Source: Enoplolaimus lenunculus (taxonomy: Eukaryota > Nematoda > Enoplea > Enoplida > Thoracostomopsidae). From it: a stretch of DNA of 64,000 nucleotides. Every line of letters starts with the position of its first letter. The stretch's first letter is position 1. The position numbers and the translations under genes were made by a program. Under the pieces are notes generated by a model. It saw only the letters and a program-made list of their open reading frames with translations. It had not been told where the DNA came from and did not search any database. This document shows, piece after piece, positions 44,270 to 56,501 of this stretch. The stretch lies in contig JASANG010000538.1 of NCBI GenBank assembly GCA_030248215.1, positions 116,841-180,840 of the forward strand, in the 5' to 3' direction.

Positions 44270-44539
44270 TTAACCCTTTCTCACTTGAATATTTTCTATT
44301 TCGCGAAAGACCTACTTTTATGCTAGGATTCGAACTCCAGTGACTGGAGTGCGAGGCGTATACCATCACCACTCAGCTGTAGGAGCTTGACGCTCGAGCC
44401 CGAGGGGGTCTCACGTCTTGTGGTGATTTAGTACTATGTATACGTGTTGCAATTGTTAAACACGGTGCGATAAATAGTATTTAACGTATATACACTGCGC
44501 TGAGTTGCCTACCGGCAACTCAATGTGAAAAGGGGTTAA
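44270..44539 (-). mobile_element. TTAA-flanked element with tRNA-like segment, complete
   Basis: The clearest copy: TTAA at 44270-44273 and 44536-44539; ends CCCTTTCTCACTTGAATATT and complement of CCCCTTTTCACATTGAG. On the - strand GCTCCTACAGCTGAGTGGTG (A box) and CACTGGAGTTCGAATCCTAG (B box) are about 35 bp apart with an ACTCCAGTCACTGGAGT hairpin between. Mirror: 59576-59847. Confidence 0.82.
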
Positions 44540-44948
44540 ACTTATCATAAGGTTATAACCCAATTAAGCTGTTATACACTTTCTCGTACATATACCTTTA
44601 CTTTCCAACCTTAAACTTTTAGGCAGGAGCTTACATAAAGCCTTAGACAACGCATTAGGCTTAGGTAACCTTGTTTTCTTAAACCTTTGCCTAAAAGTGT
44701 GATCTTAAACCGGTTGAAAGACAGTGTACATTTGTTGCTTTTTACTTATTCGTTAAATTCGTCTGATTCAAGATTGAAGTTTGAAAACACTCAATGTCAA
44801 ATAGAAACTAAATGGTTCTATTAAATTGCAATTTTATGGTCTAATATTGCTCTCTGGTGGTTATCTAGCGTTTTGTTAGGCCATCTTTAATTTGGGACCG
44901 ACGCAAATTATTTTAATATGTTGTAGTCGTTACTAATCGACATGGTTA

Positions 44949-45066
44949 GATATAAATATATTTATATATTTATATGTATATATTATATATATAAATATAT
45001 ATATATTTATATATATATTATATATAAATATATATTTATATAAATAAATATATATGTATGTATATG
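44949..45066. repeat. AT-only microsatellite (TATATTTATA type)
   Basis: A/T alternation with TTTATA interruptions. The mirror at about 59041-59165 differs in length. Confidence 0.9.
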
Positions 45067-46125
45067 TAGTTTAGCTGTGGGATCTGTTTTGCTTCGCTTG
45101 GTGTTCAGACCATTGAAAAATTGGCTCTTTTCTAGTTTTCCCACAGGTTTTGAAATTTCACCCCCCACAATTTAAGCAGCTGAGAAACTCGTTTCTACAT
45201 CAAATTCGTCCAACCATCTGAGACTCGACTACTGCAACTTGAAAGAACACTAAGCAGGACGGGTGGTGGCCAACGCCCGTAACCCCCCAACTATTAACAG
45301 TTTTAGTTGTCATATTCTAAGTGTTCGATTTCGGTCAAATTGTCTTTAAAGGTATTCAGTTGTTCGAAACCCTATCGCTAACCGCTGATAAGAGTCTCAT
45401 AAGAGTTGTTCTAAGCTCGCTGCGTGAACGCCGACGCTGCCACGCGCCCTTAGTGGCGCGAGGGGACGCACGGCGACGTACGGCAGCTACACGGATCCAC
45501 GCAGCGGCGTGCGACACAGTGAAGTATAGCGCAACCCTTGGATTTTTAAAACACAAATATTGAACTCTCAAGTAGTCCTGAGTTGAACAATTCTTAAACT
45601 TTATATAAAAACTGTTCAACTGATATTTCTGCTAAAATCACACACACATATATACATACCGGTGTGATGGTTAGCGCAAAACCTTGAAATCCTGAACCTA
45701 AACGTGTTTACGGGTTATAGAAGCGACACAATACTGTCAACATCTATTAAATTTAAAGTAAAGTTCTATTTTAAAGTGCTTGCAGTTGTATATTTTTAGC
45801 TTTTTTTGACTAAAACAATAAAAACTGAATATACTTGCAGTTTGACCAGTAACTATTTTGGTTGACGGTTGGGTTCTTAGAATTTGAACTGGCAACTGTT
45901 GACATAGTATCCGGGTACTTGGTTCCGCTCGCAAACGCTCAATGAACAGAGCGAAGCGCAGTTTAAATTGAATTATAATTCATTGAGTTGCTAATTGAAA
46001 TTTAAAGACAGTTCGTTGTTGTCGCAGACTCACGCGGAGTTGGGATTGGATGCATTCACCGACTCTGACAGGCTCAAATTTTCAAAATGCAGATGGTTTA
46101 TCTGAAGCTCAAAATGTGTTTTGGG

Positions 46126-46430
46126 CACTGCAAATAATGGTGAGTCAAATTGACTCTCTTCGAAATAGGATTTTCTGGACTACACAAACTGAGTCCAATT
46201 CGACTCTGCCAGAGTCAAATTCGACTCACAGGTGAAATTTATGGCTGGCTATAACACTAAATCAAAGATATTGCGCCTTCGGCGAAGTTTAGTTCATCTT
46301 ACGATATATCGCGCCTATCCACCCGTTGTGTACGCCCTGGCGGAGTTGAATTTGATTCAGTTTGTGTTTAGTCCCGTAGAACCTATTTCGGAGAGAGTCA
46401 ATTTGACTCACCATTCTTTTTTGCAGCGTA
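46126..46430. mobile_element. TA-type TIR element with extra sequence inside (left arm)
   Basis: Ends CACTGCAAATAATGGTGAGT and TGACTCACCATTCTTTTTTG then CAGCG. About 110 bp (46223-46338, rich in GGCTGGCTATAACACTAAAT) splits it within the GACTC repeats and is absent from 17875-18091. Mirror: 57682-57984. Confidence 0.75.
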
Positions 46431-47614
46431 GACTAACTTAATTGCTCTACATCAATAGTATGCGTTTGAAGCGGCGGAAATTATAAAAACAACCCAGTCG
46501 CCGAATGCTACAGTCAGGTTGGGGAAGTATAAACTAAGATGGTACGTCTCTCATTTTCAAGATTTGCGTGATTGGTCTGTTCAATATTTTTATTCCAGGA
46601 AATTCTTTTTGTTTTTTGCAAACAAATATTTTCATGATCAGAGCTCATACTCTGAAATACATATAGCATTTATCATCAGATAACGATAGGATTTCAAATT
46701 AGCAACTTTGAGCAACTGCGAATCTCAATAGACGCACAGAAATAGGACAACTCAAAGGAGAGAGTGCTCAATTTCGAACGTCACCAATCACTTGATTGTA
46801 AACTGAAAAATTTATCGCCAAACAGTGATAGCGCTGCGCAAATTTGAGAATACGACTCGTGGCATATAGACTTTTCATACGGGCAGTCCAGGGTTGTTGG
46901 CCGGAAAAAAATGACATTTTTTCATTTCTTCGAGGGGGGGTGGAAAAAATGGAAAAATGAAAAAATATTAAACGATTCTTAAAAATAATTTGCAACTAAA
47001 TATGATATAAAATAACGTTAAATTTTTCTGTCAAAAACTTAGGCAAATTATATACCATTCAAAACGGTTGCGGAGCTAAAACGGATATTGTCCAATGTTC
47101 CCCAATCAGACGTCTGGCTAACGAGTTATGGTCAAATAATTAAATTTGGCACCGAACCATGATCGCTGGCAGCGTGCCAAACAAGTTATTTTGACAACAC
47201 GGCGTTAAGCATGCATCTGATTGCTGAAAATTTATCACCGCTAGACTCAGCTGTGCAAACTGCGTGCAATAATATAATTTGTTTAACTTTTTGGCAAAAA
47301 AATTTCGGGATCCAAGAGGCTGACCTTGTGGCCGTAAAGTCGAATTTTGCAAAAATCTAAATTTGAGTGTGGGATGAAAACGGGAGGCCTTCGGAAGCTC
47401 AAATATGCAAAAAGCATCCAAGCATTTTTGGACAAACGCCGGCTAAGGGTGGGATAATCAAAAAGACCAGAATTTCGGCTGCAGCAGGCCTGTAATGGTA
47501 ATGTGCTGCTTATCTTTAATTTCTTGCTTTTAATGACAATGACACTTCTTCAGCATACATCCGTACATCATGATTTTATGTTCTATTGAGTTACATTATT
47601 ACTATTGAGTGTAC

Positions 47615-47812
47615 GGCCCATGTTACTTTAAGGTGCGTCCCGGTTTTTTGCTGGGTCTATAAAAGAGTAGGTTTAGATTCTAGATTACATATTTTTGCTT
47701 AGGCTTAGTCTTAGGCTTAGGCTTAGGTTTAGGAACACATTTTTGCAACGCTTAGGCTTCGGTTTAGGAATACGCTTAATCTACTGTTACGCCGCTTAAA
47801 GTAACATTGGTC
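47615..47812. mobile_element. TTAGGC-core TIR element, variant B (left arm)
   Basis: Left GGCCCATGTTACTTTAAGGT; right GCCGCTTAAAGTAACATTGG. Contains GGAACACATTTTTGCAACGC between two hexamer runs. Mirror: 56304-56501. Confidence 0.9.
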
Positions 47813-48210
47813 GAGTGTACAATAGAATAATAACGCGAAAAATTCAATCAAACAAAAAATAATTTTTCATTTTTTTTCATTTTTTCCGAAGAAATATGGA
47901 AAAAAATTCATTTTTTCAGGTCATAATTTTTTCCGGAACAAACCAACCCTGTGGGCATCCATAAACGTTGACCGACTGTCACGCATGCGTATTCTTTGCA
48001 AGTTTGAGGCCAAAATGGCACCAGTTCATAATCTTGCTGCGGAAATCGTACCAGGACATTTTCTGTTCGCTTTCGAACCGACATTTTCATTTTTTATCCT
48101 GTTGTTTTCCATATCGAGTTTTAGGTTTATTTAAAAGTTTGTCGACGCACAAACCTGTACAAGTTGAATACTGAAACCTTATCTGGTAACTTGGTTTATT
48201 AGATCAACGG

Positions 48211-48405
48211 GTCAATGTAAAGGACAGGGGCGGAACAGTATTATAAGCATATTCCTACGCGTTAACCTAAGCATAATCCTAAGCCTAAGCGTGTGAATGA
48301 GCATATTCCTAAGCCTAAACCAAGCACAAAAAATTAGTCAAAGCTTAAGCTTATTTCATTGCAGTCACACAGAAAAACATTGCGCCCCTGATCTTTACAT
48401 GGGCT
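48211..48405. mobile_element. TTAGGC-core TIR element, variant A (left arm)
   Basis: Left GTCAATGTAAAGGACAGGGG; right GCGCCCCTGATCTTTACATG then GGC. Mirror: 55711-55905. Confidence 0.88.
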
Positions 48406-48913
48406 GATAAACGCATATTTACATAGTCAAGCTTGTGTACGGAAATCAGCATCGTAGCTATTATTTCGGTAACGTCAAGTAAACCGTTTTTTGATGCCAA
48501 AGATTCAGTAGGTTATTCTAAAACCTGATTTTTTGTCTCTTCCGAAGTTCCACGCCAGGAAGTACCCCCTTTATCCCTCCGCCTAAAATACGCCCCTGGC
48601 CAGACTATAACCAAACATCGAAATGTGATCTTTAGCGCATTGTCATTGTTTATGGTTCACCTTGAAGACACAAAGCAGGGTTGATTTATTCACCATATGG
48701 GAGCTCAAAAGCTACGAATTTTTGGGGCTGTTTTTCAAGCTTGAATTTATCAGAATACCCAGCTGGTACAGGTCAGACCGTTCACTGATGCATAGTTTAT
48801 TATTCAACTCACGTATTGTAGCCATCAAAATTAGATAAACTGCAAAAAGATTTAATGAATTAATTTTTTGCCATCAGTAAACCGGTATGTGTGTGTGCTT
48901 TTATCATTAGGGT

Positions 48914-49122
48914 GGCCAATGTATAGAACAGGGCCGGAACAGTAGGATAAGCATATTCCTAAGCCTAAGCCTAAGCCTAAGCGTGAGCGCAAAGATGATC
49001 CTATTCCTAAGCCTAAACCTAAGCCTAAGCCTAAGCCTAAGCAAAAAAGTTAGTCTAAAGCTTAAGGTGACTCTATTACAGCCCAGCATAAAAACGTTCC
49101 GGCAATGTTCTATACATGGGAC
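48914..49122. mobile_element. TTAGGC-core TIR element, variant C (left arm)
   Basis: Left GGCCAATGTATAGAACAGGG; right CCGGCAATGTTCTATACATG then GGAC. Clean CCTAAGCCTAAG runs on both sides of GCGCAAAGATGATCC. Mirror: 54994-55202. Confidence 0.9.
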
Positions 49123-50623
49123 ATTAGGGTGGTATACAATACGGATGATTAAAGTGATATATCCGTTTGGACTGTTGTAAAAAGATAAGTCCAAAAGCGC
49201 CTTTGATAAGTTTGGTTTCTCTTTTTATACTATAAATAACTATTTGGTTCGTAGATATTAAAACATTTCGCGCACGTCAATACTGACCCATACTGTAGTG
49301 ACCCGAATAAGAGGGAGGACTGATTCTGCTTACGCACTCTTATTAGGAATACGGACTCCTACTGATCGGGACTCAAAATGGGGACCCCCTCTTATTACCT
49401 CTCCCCCTCTTATTCGGGTCCTTACAGTACACCGCCAGGAATACGTCACTTGTCCGAAACGTAATCCAGGATTCAGTCATTGATATCCGCTAGGTGGCCA
49501 CACGGAAACGCATATACCGGATATATCCTTTCTCGAAATACCTAGAAACCCAATCAAAAAAAATTTCTTTCGCTGGATTTAGAATAACCTACTGGATCAT
49601 AGAGGTCTATATATTTTTCTTGTTCACTACTTTTGTTTGCCAAATAGCTTTTACGTATAGTATACTGTATAGAACAAAGCCATGGTTATGCTTCTGGCTT
49701 TGATCTCAGCCGGTTAGTCTTAACTTGACACCAGAGTATGCAAACCTAACCGGTGATAGGTCCAACTGTAGCCCCTAAATTGGAAAGTCGAGGAATAAGA
49801 CAGGCTGCCTTACCTGAGGAGGCTTGACCAGTGATGTAGCTATAGGATTCCATTTCCGGAAGGCATAACCGCGTCTGAAACGCTTTTTGCGAGCAACCGT
49901 TTGAGGGGAAAAATTTATTTGACTTCACCATATCAAACTGTTGCTTTTCGAGGTTTCTTAGAACTTTTACGTGAATATGTTTGACCTGACCCCCGCCCTC
50001 CTGTAATGCTTCAAAACGAGTGACATCTTTGTAAAAATACATAGTTTAAAGACTACTCCGTTTATAAATGTTCCTTTAGTTCCTTTTACGGAGACACATC
50101 ATGAGTTATATTCAACTCTTTGTTTATTTAAATATGTTTTTTTCTAAATTATCATTTCAATTGTCAAAACTTTGAATCAATCATTTCTGGTTCGTTTTAG
50201 TATTCGGGCGTTTTTTTATTACTGTTTAGACAAACCTGTTTCAAGTACATGAAAACTACAACAACGCGGTTTACCGGTTCCGTACTTGTGTATTTTTTTT
50301 AAATACTTCGAAATTTAGGTTTCGGCCAAAAGTTTTCAATTGGTATCTTTGTTAGTCCCACCGCCTAAGTACATGACCCAATGAATAGACGCAGAAGAAC
50401 AAAACTCTGCACCAGATACGACCCCCTGAAGAATTGTAACCGGGGTGAAAAGTGTTGGGGGGGGCAAAGAATTGTGAACGGAGCGAAAAAATGCTTTGAG
50501 GGCACCGAGAAAACTGTTCGAGATGTAGAATTCTTTGAATCTTATTTAAATAATGTCGATAAGACGAAATTCGTCTTTAGCTTACGATGCATCTTCCAAG
50601 CTGTACAGGGAACCAATGTCCCA
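49123..50623. other. Left arm, inner part; no gene seen
   Basis: Short open frames occur (for example 49298-49483, 49494-49703 and 50381-50719), and several are mirrored intact in the right arm. No domain is recognised. Mirroring alone is not evidence of coding, because the DNA was duplicated as a block. Confidence 0.4.
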
Positions 50624-50902
50624 GGGGTGGATTTGTTAGGACCACATGGGACGGCGGGTATGTCGTATGACGGTACGTCTAAACAATTTCCTGCTGGTGG
50701 GAGATTTTGCCATACCTGACCACATAGTGGCAAAGCAACGTGTGACAAACAACACGGTCTCCAACGTAACTATCACCAAACAATCCTTTGGTACGAGTAT
50801 GCCTTCCGTGCCGGAGACCAAGATTTGTTGTACGCCCCTCATTTATGAAACGCTTCCAGTACGACTACTTTTCGCCAAATATGTCACTTGTCAGGTGGGG
50901 AA

Positions 50903-51135
50903 CACTGGCGGATCCATAGGGATGTGGGGTGCGTACGCCCCCGTCAAAATTTTTTGTGCTAAAATAGTAAGGTCCCACAATTCCCCCCCCCCCCGAATTT
51001 ATTTTTTAAAAAATTGTAAGGTTCGTCTCAACCTTACATTTTTCGTTACCAATGACACATTTATGACATACAGTAAAAATGTGTTTCATACCATATGACA
51101 ACCCCCCTCCCGCAAGAACTTTCTGGATCCGCTTC
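50903..51135. mobile_element. TIR-like element with CACTGGCGGATCC ends
   Basis: Left CACTGGCGGATCCATAGGGA; right TTCTGGATCCGCTTCTTG. Contains a run of 12 C and AAGGTTCGTCTCAACCTT. Its mirror is the C-poor stretch at about 53175-53350. Confidence 0.6.
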
Positions 51136-51309
51136 TTGTGATGCATTCCAGTAAGAGGTATGACATTGGTCACTGTCCCAGTCGTTCTGAAACTTTTGCG
51201 AGAATCTCATAATGTGTTTTTCATCCAAACGACACAAAAATGTAACGATTTCTGACCGCCGTCTAAAAACTGTAAAATTTCCAAACACAAAATGTGTCTT
51301 CCGACACCG

Positions 51310-51456
51310 GAAACTATTCGATCTGCCCAGAGTCAAATTAGTCTCACTAAGTCGCACAGTTTGATTCTGGCCGAGTCGAATTTGACTCGGTTTTTGTAGT
51401 CCCTTAAAGCCTATTTCGAAGAGAATCAATTTGGCTCACCATTTTTTGCAGTGTGT
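51310..51456. mobile_element. Half copy of the TA-type TIR element
   Basis: Only the right half is clear: GCCGAGTCGAATTTGACTCG, AAAGCCTATTTCGAAGAGA and CTCACCATTTTTTGCAGTG. It ends where the left palindrome arm appears to stop, so this element edge may mark the palindrome junction. Confidence 0.65.
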
Positions 51457-52920
51457 TTATATGCGTTGTGCCCTCAATGCGATTTGTCTTTGTAAACAAT
51501 TCGGCTACAAATTTAGCGTTCCCAAAGGTATGAGTTAAATAGATATACCCAATTCACCTTAAGAGTCATTATTAGACGTTCAAACCCGTCGCGATCTTTG
51601 GCGAAATCACAATATTTGGCTGGTGTGTGAAAATGGTGTCTAGTTGGTCCAAACTGTTCCAACTGCAAAGTTTCAACTTTTTCACTTACCTGCTTATATA
51701 AACCAATTGCTTACGGAATACGATTGCAGCTACTTCGACCCCCCCTCCTGTTCAAGCCGGCCACGTCAATAATTACAAGTAGACATTACAAGAAGTTTAT
51801 AGTTTTATTTGCATATAGTCACCAGTGACTACGATGGTTGTGTCTGCGGTTTAGCTGTGAAGAAATATTTGTAATTCGACGCGTTTACGAGCAAAATTCA
51901 AGTATAAATTATGATAAAAACTCGATATGAACGCGTTAACACCCGAGAGACAGCAAGGCACTAAATAATTAATAAATTAAGTCAAATGTTTTTGGGCCAT
52001 TAGGAATCATATTCTCAACTGAGTGCCCCCTTTTATGTCGGATTTGAATCAAAGAAGAGGCCCGTGTAAAGATTAGGGGGTGAACGTTTTAATGTGAGAC
52101 TGCAATAGAGTAAACTTAAGCTTTAGACTATTTTTCGTTCAGAGGAAGGCTTAGCTTAGGTATAAAATCGTTCTTGCGCTTTAGGCTTAGGCTCAGGCTA
52201 GGGAATATATTTATTTATTACGGCCGTGTTCTATACATTATCCGCAAATATGAACCTAAGCACTCACAATTGCTGAAAATGTGGCGAGTGTACAGCACCA
52301 ATTAGAATCTTCCAACATCGGATCTAGAATTGTTAGCAATTGCATAAAAATTGTATGTAAATTTTCTAATTATAGAACAATTCGTTTATGTGCTATGAAA
52401 CTATAGTAAAAAAGTATGCCTATAACTTGCAAAATATGCATGTGTGGTATTCCACGTTTAATTGTACAGATATGAAAACATCGAAAATGCTATTTAAACG
52501 GGGCGGTGACATTAAGAACTAAAAGGGGGACGATGCCATTTTTACATCTTTCCGTTATTGATAGCAGGTTTTCCAAAGATGGTTGGATTTTGAAAATTTT
52601 TCATATTTGAGCTTCTTATAACATCCTCTGGTCATTCAATGCCCAAATTTGAATTTTTGAAAAATACGATTTTTAAGATCTCAAATCCTCTTTGTCACCA
52701 AAATTTGTTGTTAAACAGTTTAACAAACTATATACCATTCATACAGTTGTGAAGCTGAGGCAACAGCGTTAAGTTTTTGCAATTGAACGTTTGGATAACT
52801 AGTTATGGTCAAAAACAAATTTGGCACGCTGTCAACGATTTGGACGGCGACAAATCAGTTATTTGACATAACGATAACAGGAGTTTGAATGTAAAAAATT
52901 TAAAAGTTGGACTTAGCTGG
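51457..52920. other. Unique spacer at the centre of the palindrome; no gene seen
   Basis: I find no inverted partner for this 1.46 kb in the other arm. It has normal base composition and contains the TTAGGC-core copy at 52059-52252. No open frame above background. Confidence 0.6.
52059..52252. mobile_element. TTAGGC-core TIR element in the palindrome spacer (mixed A/C ends)
   Basis: Left GGCCCGTGTAAAGATTAGGG (A type); right ACGGCCGTGTTCTATACATT (C type). Core hexamers are partly decayed (GAAGGCTTAGCTTAGG). A single copy, not mirrored. Confidence 0.78.
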
Positions 52921-52928
52921 GAGGCTGC

Positions 52929-53355
52929 AATTGTAGATTGTTAGGTAGTGAGTTTTTAGTTGTTAATTTAAAATATTGTATTTTAGTTTAGTTATATATT
53001 TAATTGGTATTTTTATTTGAGATTTAATTTTTAAGAATTGGAAAAAAATTATTTTCTTAGTTAGTAAAAAAATTATGAATAATGTGTATGTATTTTGAGT
53101 ATGTGTGTGAAAATTTTTTTATTTAAGTTTTTAAGGTAGATTTAATTTTTGTGTGTTTTGTAAGTAATAATGATATTTTTTATATGGGGTGATTGGGGGT
53201 TGTATATGGTATGAATTTTTATGTATGATAATGTGTATTGGTAGAAATGTAGGTTGAGAGATTAATTTTAAATTGGGGGAGGGGGGAATTATTAGTGTTA
53301 TAAGTAATATTTGGGAAGTAGTGTATGGAAGGTTTATAAATGAGGGGGTAAAAAT
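52929..53355. other. Cytosine desert: one C in 427 bases on the + strand
   Basis: Counting by eye, the only C between 52928 and 53356 is at 53056. C's stay scarce up to the normal sequence at 53494. The segment is a degraded inverted copy of the left arm (about 50624-51456): GGTTGTCATATGGTATGA there is GGTTGTATATGGTATGA here; AATGTGTCATTGG is AATGTGTATTGG; TTCATAAATGAGGGG is TTATAAATGAGGGG. Most differences are deleted C's rather than C-to-T changes, and the copy is shorter (about 565 against 830 bp). The open frame at 53219-53530 (-) is a by-product of the missing base. Confidence 0.92.
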
Positions 53356-54993
53356 CTTGTCTGGAGAAGGATATTAAAAGGATTGTTTGTGTAGTACGTT
53401 GAGATGTTGTTTGTAAGTTGTTTGCATATGTGGTCAGGTATGGATTCAAGAGGAATGTAAGTAGTATAGATACGCGTATGTGGTTAAAAATCATGGGACA
53501 TTGGTTCCCTGTACAGCTTGGAAGATGCATCGTAAGCTAAAGACGAATTTCGTCTTATCGACATTATTTAAATAAGATTAAAGAATTCTACATCTCAACA
53601 GTTTTCTCGGTGCCCTCAAAGCATTTTTTCGCTCCGTTCACAATCTTTCCCCCCCCCCCAACACTTTTCACCCCGGTTACAATTCTTTAGGGGGTTCGTA
53701 TCTGGTGCAGAGTTTTGTTCTTCTGCGTCTATTCATTGGGTCATGTACTTAGGCGGTGGGACTAACAAAGATACCAATTGAAAACTTTTGGCCGAAACCT
53801 AAATTTCGAAGTATTTAAAAAAAATACACAAGTACGGAACCGGTAAACCGCGTTGTTGTAGTTTTCATGTACTTGAAACAGGTTTGTCTAAACAGTAATA
53901 AAAAAACGCCCGAATACTAAAACGAACCAGAAATGATTGATTCAAAGTTTTGACAATTGAAATGATAATTTAGAAAAAAACATATTTAAATAAACAAAGA
54001 GTTGAATATAACTCATGATGTGTCTCCGTAAAAGGAACTAAAGGAACATTTATAAACGGAGTAGTCTTTAAACTATGTATTTTTACAAAGATGTCACTCG
54101 TTTTGAAGCATTACAGGAGGGCGGGGGTCAGGTCAAGCATATTCACGTAAAAGTTCTAAGGGAACCTCAAAAAGCAACAGTTTGATATGGTGAAGTCAAA
54201 TAAATTTTTCCCCTCAAACAGTTGCTCGCAAAAAGCGTTTCAGACGCGGTTATGCCTTCCGGAAATGGAATCCTATAGCTACATCACTGGTCAAGCCTCC
54301 TCAGGTAAGGCAGCCTGTCTTATCCCGACTTTCCAATTTAGGGGCTACAGTTGGACCTATCACCGGTTAGGTTTGCATACTCTGGTGTCAAGTTAAGACT
54401 AACCGGCTGAGATCAAAGCCAGAAGCATAACCATGGCTTTGTTCTATACAGTATACTATACGTAAAAGCTATTTGGCAAACAAAAAGTAGTGAACAAGAA
54501 AATATATAGACCTCTATGATCCAGTAGGTTATTCTAAATCCAGCGAAAGAAATTTTTTTTGATTGGGTTTCTAGGTATTTCGAGAAAGGATATATCCGGT
54601 ATATGCGTTTCCGTGTGGCCACCTAGCGGATATCAATGACTGAATCCTGGATTACGTTTCGGACAAGTGACGTATTCCTGGCGGTGTACTGTAAGGACCC
54701 GAATAAGAGGGGGAGAGGTAAGAGGGGGTCCCCATTTTGAGTCCCGATCAGTAGGAGTCCGTATTCCTAATAAGAGTGCGTAAGCAGAATCAGTCCTCCC
54801 TCTTATTCGGGTCACTACAGTATGGGTCAGTATTGACGTGCGCGAAATGTTTTAATATCTACGAACCAAATAGTTATTTATAGTATAAAAAGAGAAACCA
54901 AACTTATCAAAGGCGCTTTTGGACTTATCTTTTTACAACAGTCCAAACGGATATATCACTTTAATCATCCGTATTGTATACCACCCTAATGTC

Positions 54994-55202
54994 CCATGTA
55001 TAGAACATTGCCGGAACGTTTTTATGCTGGGCTGTAATAGAGTCACCTTAAGCTTTAGACTAACTTTTTTGCTTAGGCTTAGGCTTAGGCTTAGGTTTAG
55101 GCTTAGGAATAGGATCATCTTTGCGCTCACGCTTAGGCTTAGGCTTAGGCTTAGGAATATGCTTATCCTACTGTTCCGGCCCTGTTCTATACATTGGCCA
55201 CC
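54994..55202. mobile_element. TTAGGC-core element variant C (right arm)
   Basis: Mirror of 48914-49122, essentially unchanged. Confidence 0.9.
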
Positions 55203-55710
55203 CTAATGATAAAAGCACACACACATACCGGTTTACTGATGGCAAAAAATTAATTCATTAAATCTTTTTGCAGTTTATCTAATTTTGATGGCTACAATAC
55301 GTGAGTTGAATAATAAACTATGCATCAGTGAACGGTCTGACCTGTACCAGCTGGGTATTCTGATAAATTCAAGCTTGAAAAACAGCCCCAAAAATTCGTA
55401 GCTTTTGAGCTCCCATATGGTGAATAAATCAACCCTGCTTTGTGTCTTCAAGGTGAACCATAAACAATGACAATGCGCTAAAGATCACATTTCGATGTTT
55501 GGTTATAGTCTGGCCAGGGGCGTATTTTAGGCGGAGGGATAAAGGGGGTACTTCCTGGCGTGGAACTTCGGAAGAGACAAAAAATCAGGTTTTAGAATAA
55601 CCTACTGAATCTTTGGCATCAAAAAACGGTTTACTTGACGTTACCGAAATAATAGCTACGATGCTGATTTCCGTACACAAGCTTGACTATGTAAATATGC
55701 GTTTATCAGC

Positions 55711-55905
55711 CCATGTAAAGATCAGGGGCGCAATGTTTTTCTGTGTGACTGCAATGAAATAAGCTTAAGCTTTGACTAATTTTTTGTGCTTGGTTTAGGC
55801 TTAGGAATATGCTCATTCACACGCTTAGGCTTAGGATTATGCTTAGGTTAACGCGTAGGAATATGCTTATAATACTGTTCCGCCCCTGTCCTTTACATTG
55901 ACCCG
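55711..55905. mobile_element. TTAGGC-core element variant A (right arm)
   Basis: Mirror of 48211-48405. Confidence 0.88.
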
Positions 55906-56303
55906 TTGATCTAATAAACCAAGTTACCAGATAAGGTTTCAGTATTCAACTTGTACAGGTTTGTGCGTCGACAAACTTTTAAATAAACCTAAAACTCGAT
56001 ATGGAAAACAACAGGATAAAAAATGAAAATGTCGGTTCGAAAGCGAACAGAAAATGTTCTGGTACGATTTCCGCAGCAAGATTATGAACTGGTGCCATTT
56101 TGGCCTCAAACTTGCAAAGAATACGCATGCGTGACAGTCGGTCAACGTTTATGGATGCCCACAGGGTTGGTTTGTTCCGGAAAAAATTATGACCTGAAAA
56201 AATGAATTTTTTTCCATATTTCTTCGGAAAAAATGAAAAAAAATGAAAAATTATTTTTTGTTTGATTGAATTTTTCGCGTTATTATTCTATTGTACACTC
56301 GAC

Positions 56304-56501
56304 CAATGTTACTTTAAGCGGCGTAACAGTAGATTAAGCGTATTCCTAAACCGAAGCCTAAGCGTTGCAAAAATGTGTTCCTAAACCTAAGCCTAAGCCT
56401 AAGACTAAGCCTAAGCTAAAATATGTAATCTAGAATCTAAACCTACTCTTTTATAGACCCAGCAAAAAACCGGGACGCACCTTAAAGTAACATGGGCCGT
56501 A
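56304..56501. mobile_element. TTAGGC-core element variant B (right arm)
   Basis: Mirror of 47615-47812, with small changes in the hexamer run. Confidence 0.88.

Larger units (their letters stand above)
40130..51456 (+). repeat. Left arm of a giant palindrome (inverted duplication)
   Basis: Read in reverse complement, this segment reappears at 52921-64000. Paired positions add up to 104110-104130 across the whole span, for example 40130 with 64000, 44004 with 60112, 48907 with 55206 and 50623 with 53494. Arms are near-identical from 40130 to 50623; several translated stretches of 60-95 residues are the same in both. From 50624 to about 51456 the match continues, but its right partner has lost most of its C's. 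The left limit 40130 is set only by the window's end. Confidence 0.97.

Noticed and set aside
50381-50719. 112-codon frame of a possible Cys-rich protein near the palindrome centre
   Set aside because: No recognisable family, no splice context, and it crosses from conserved arm sequence into the zone whose mirror is degraded.
52929-53355. Cytosine deamination (APOBEC/AID-like hypermutation) as the cause of C loss
   Set aside because: Anchors against the left arm show missing bases and a shorter segment rather than C-to-T at constant length.
53219-53530. 103-codon Thr/Asn/Ser-rich frame on the - strand
   Set aside because: It reads the C-poor segment, where loss of C (G on that strand) removes many codons; it is not coding.
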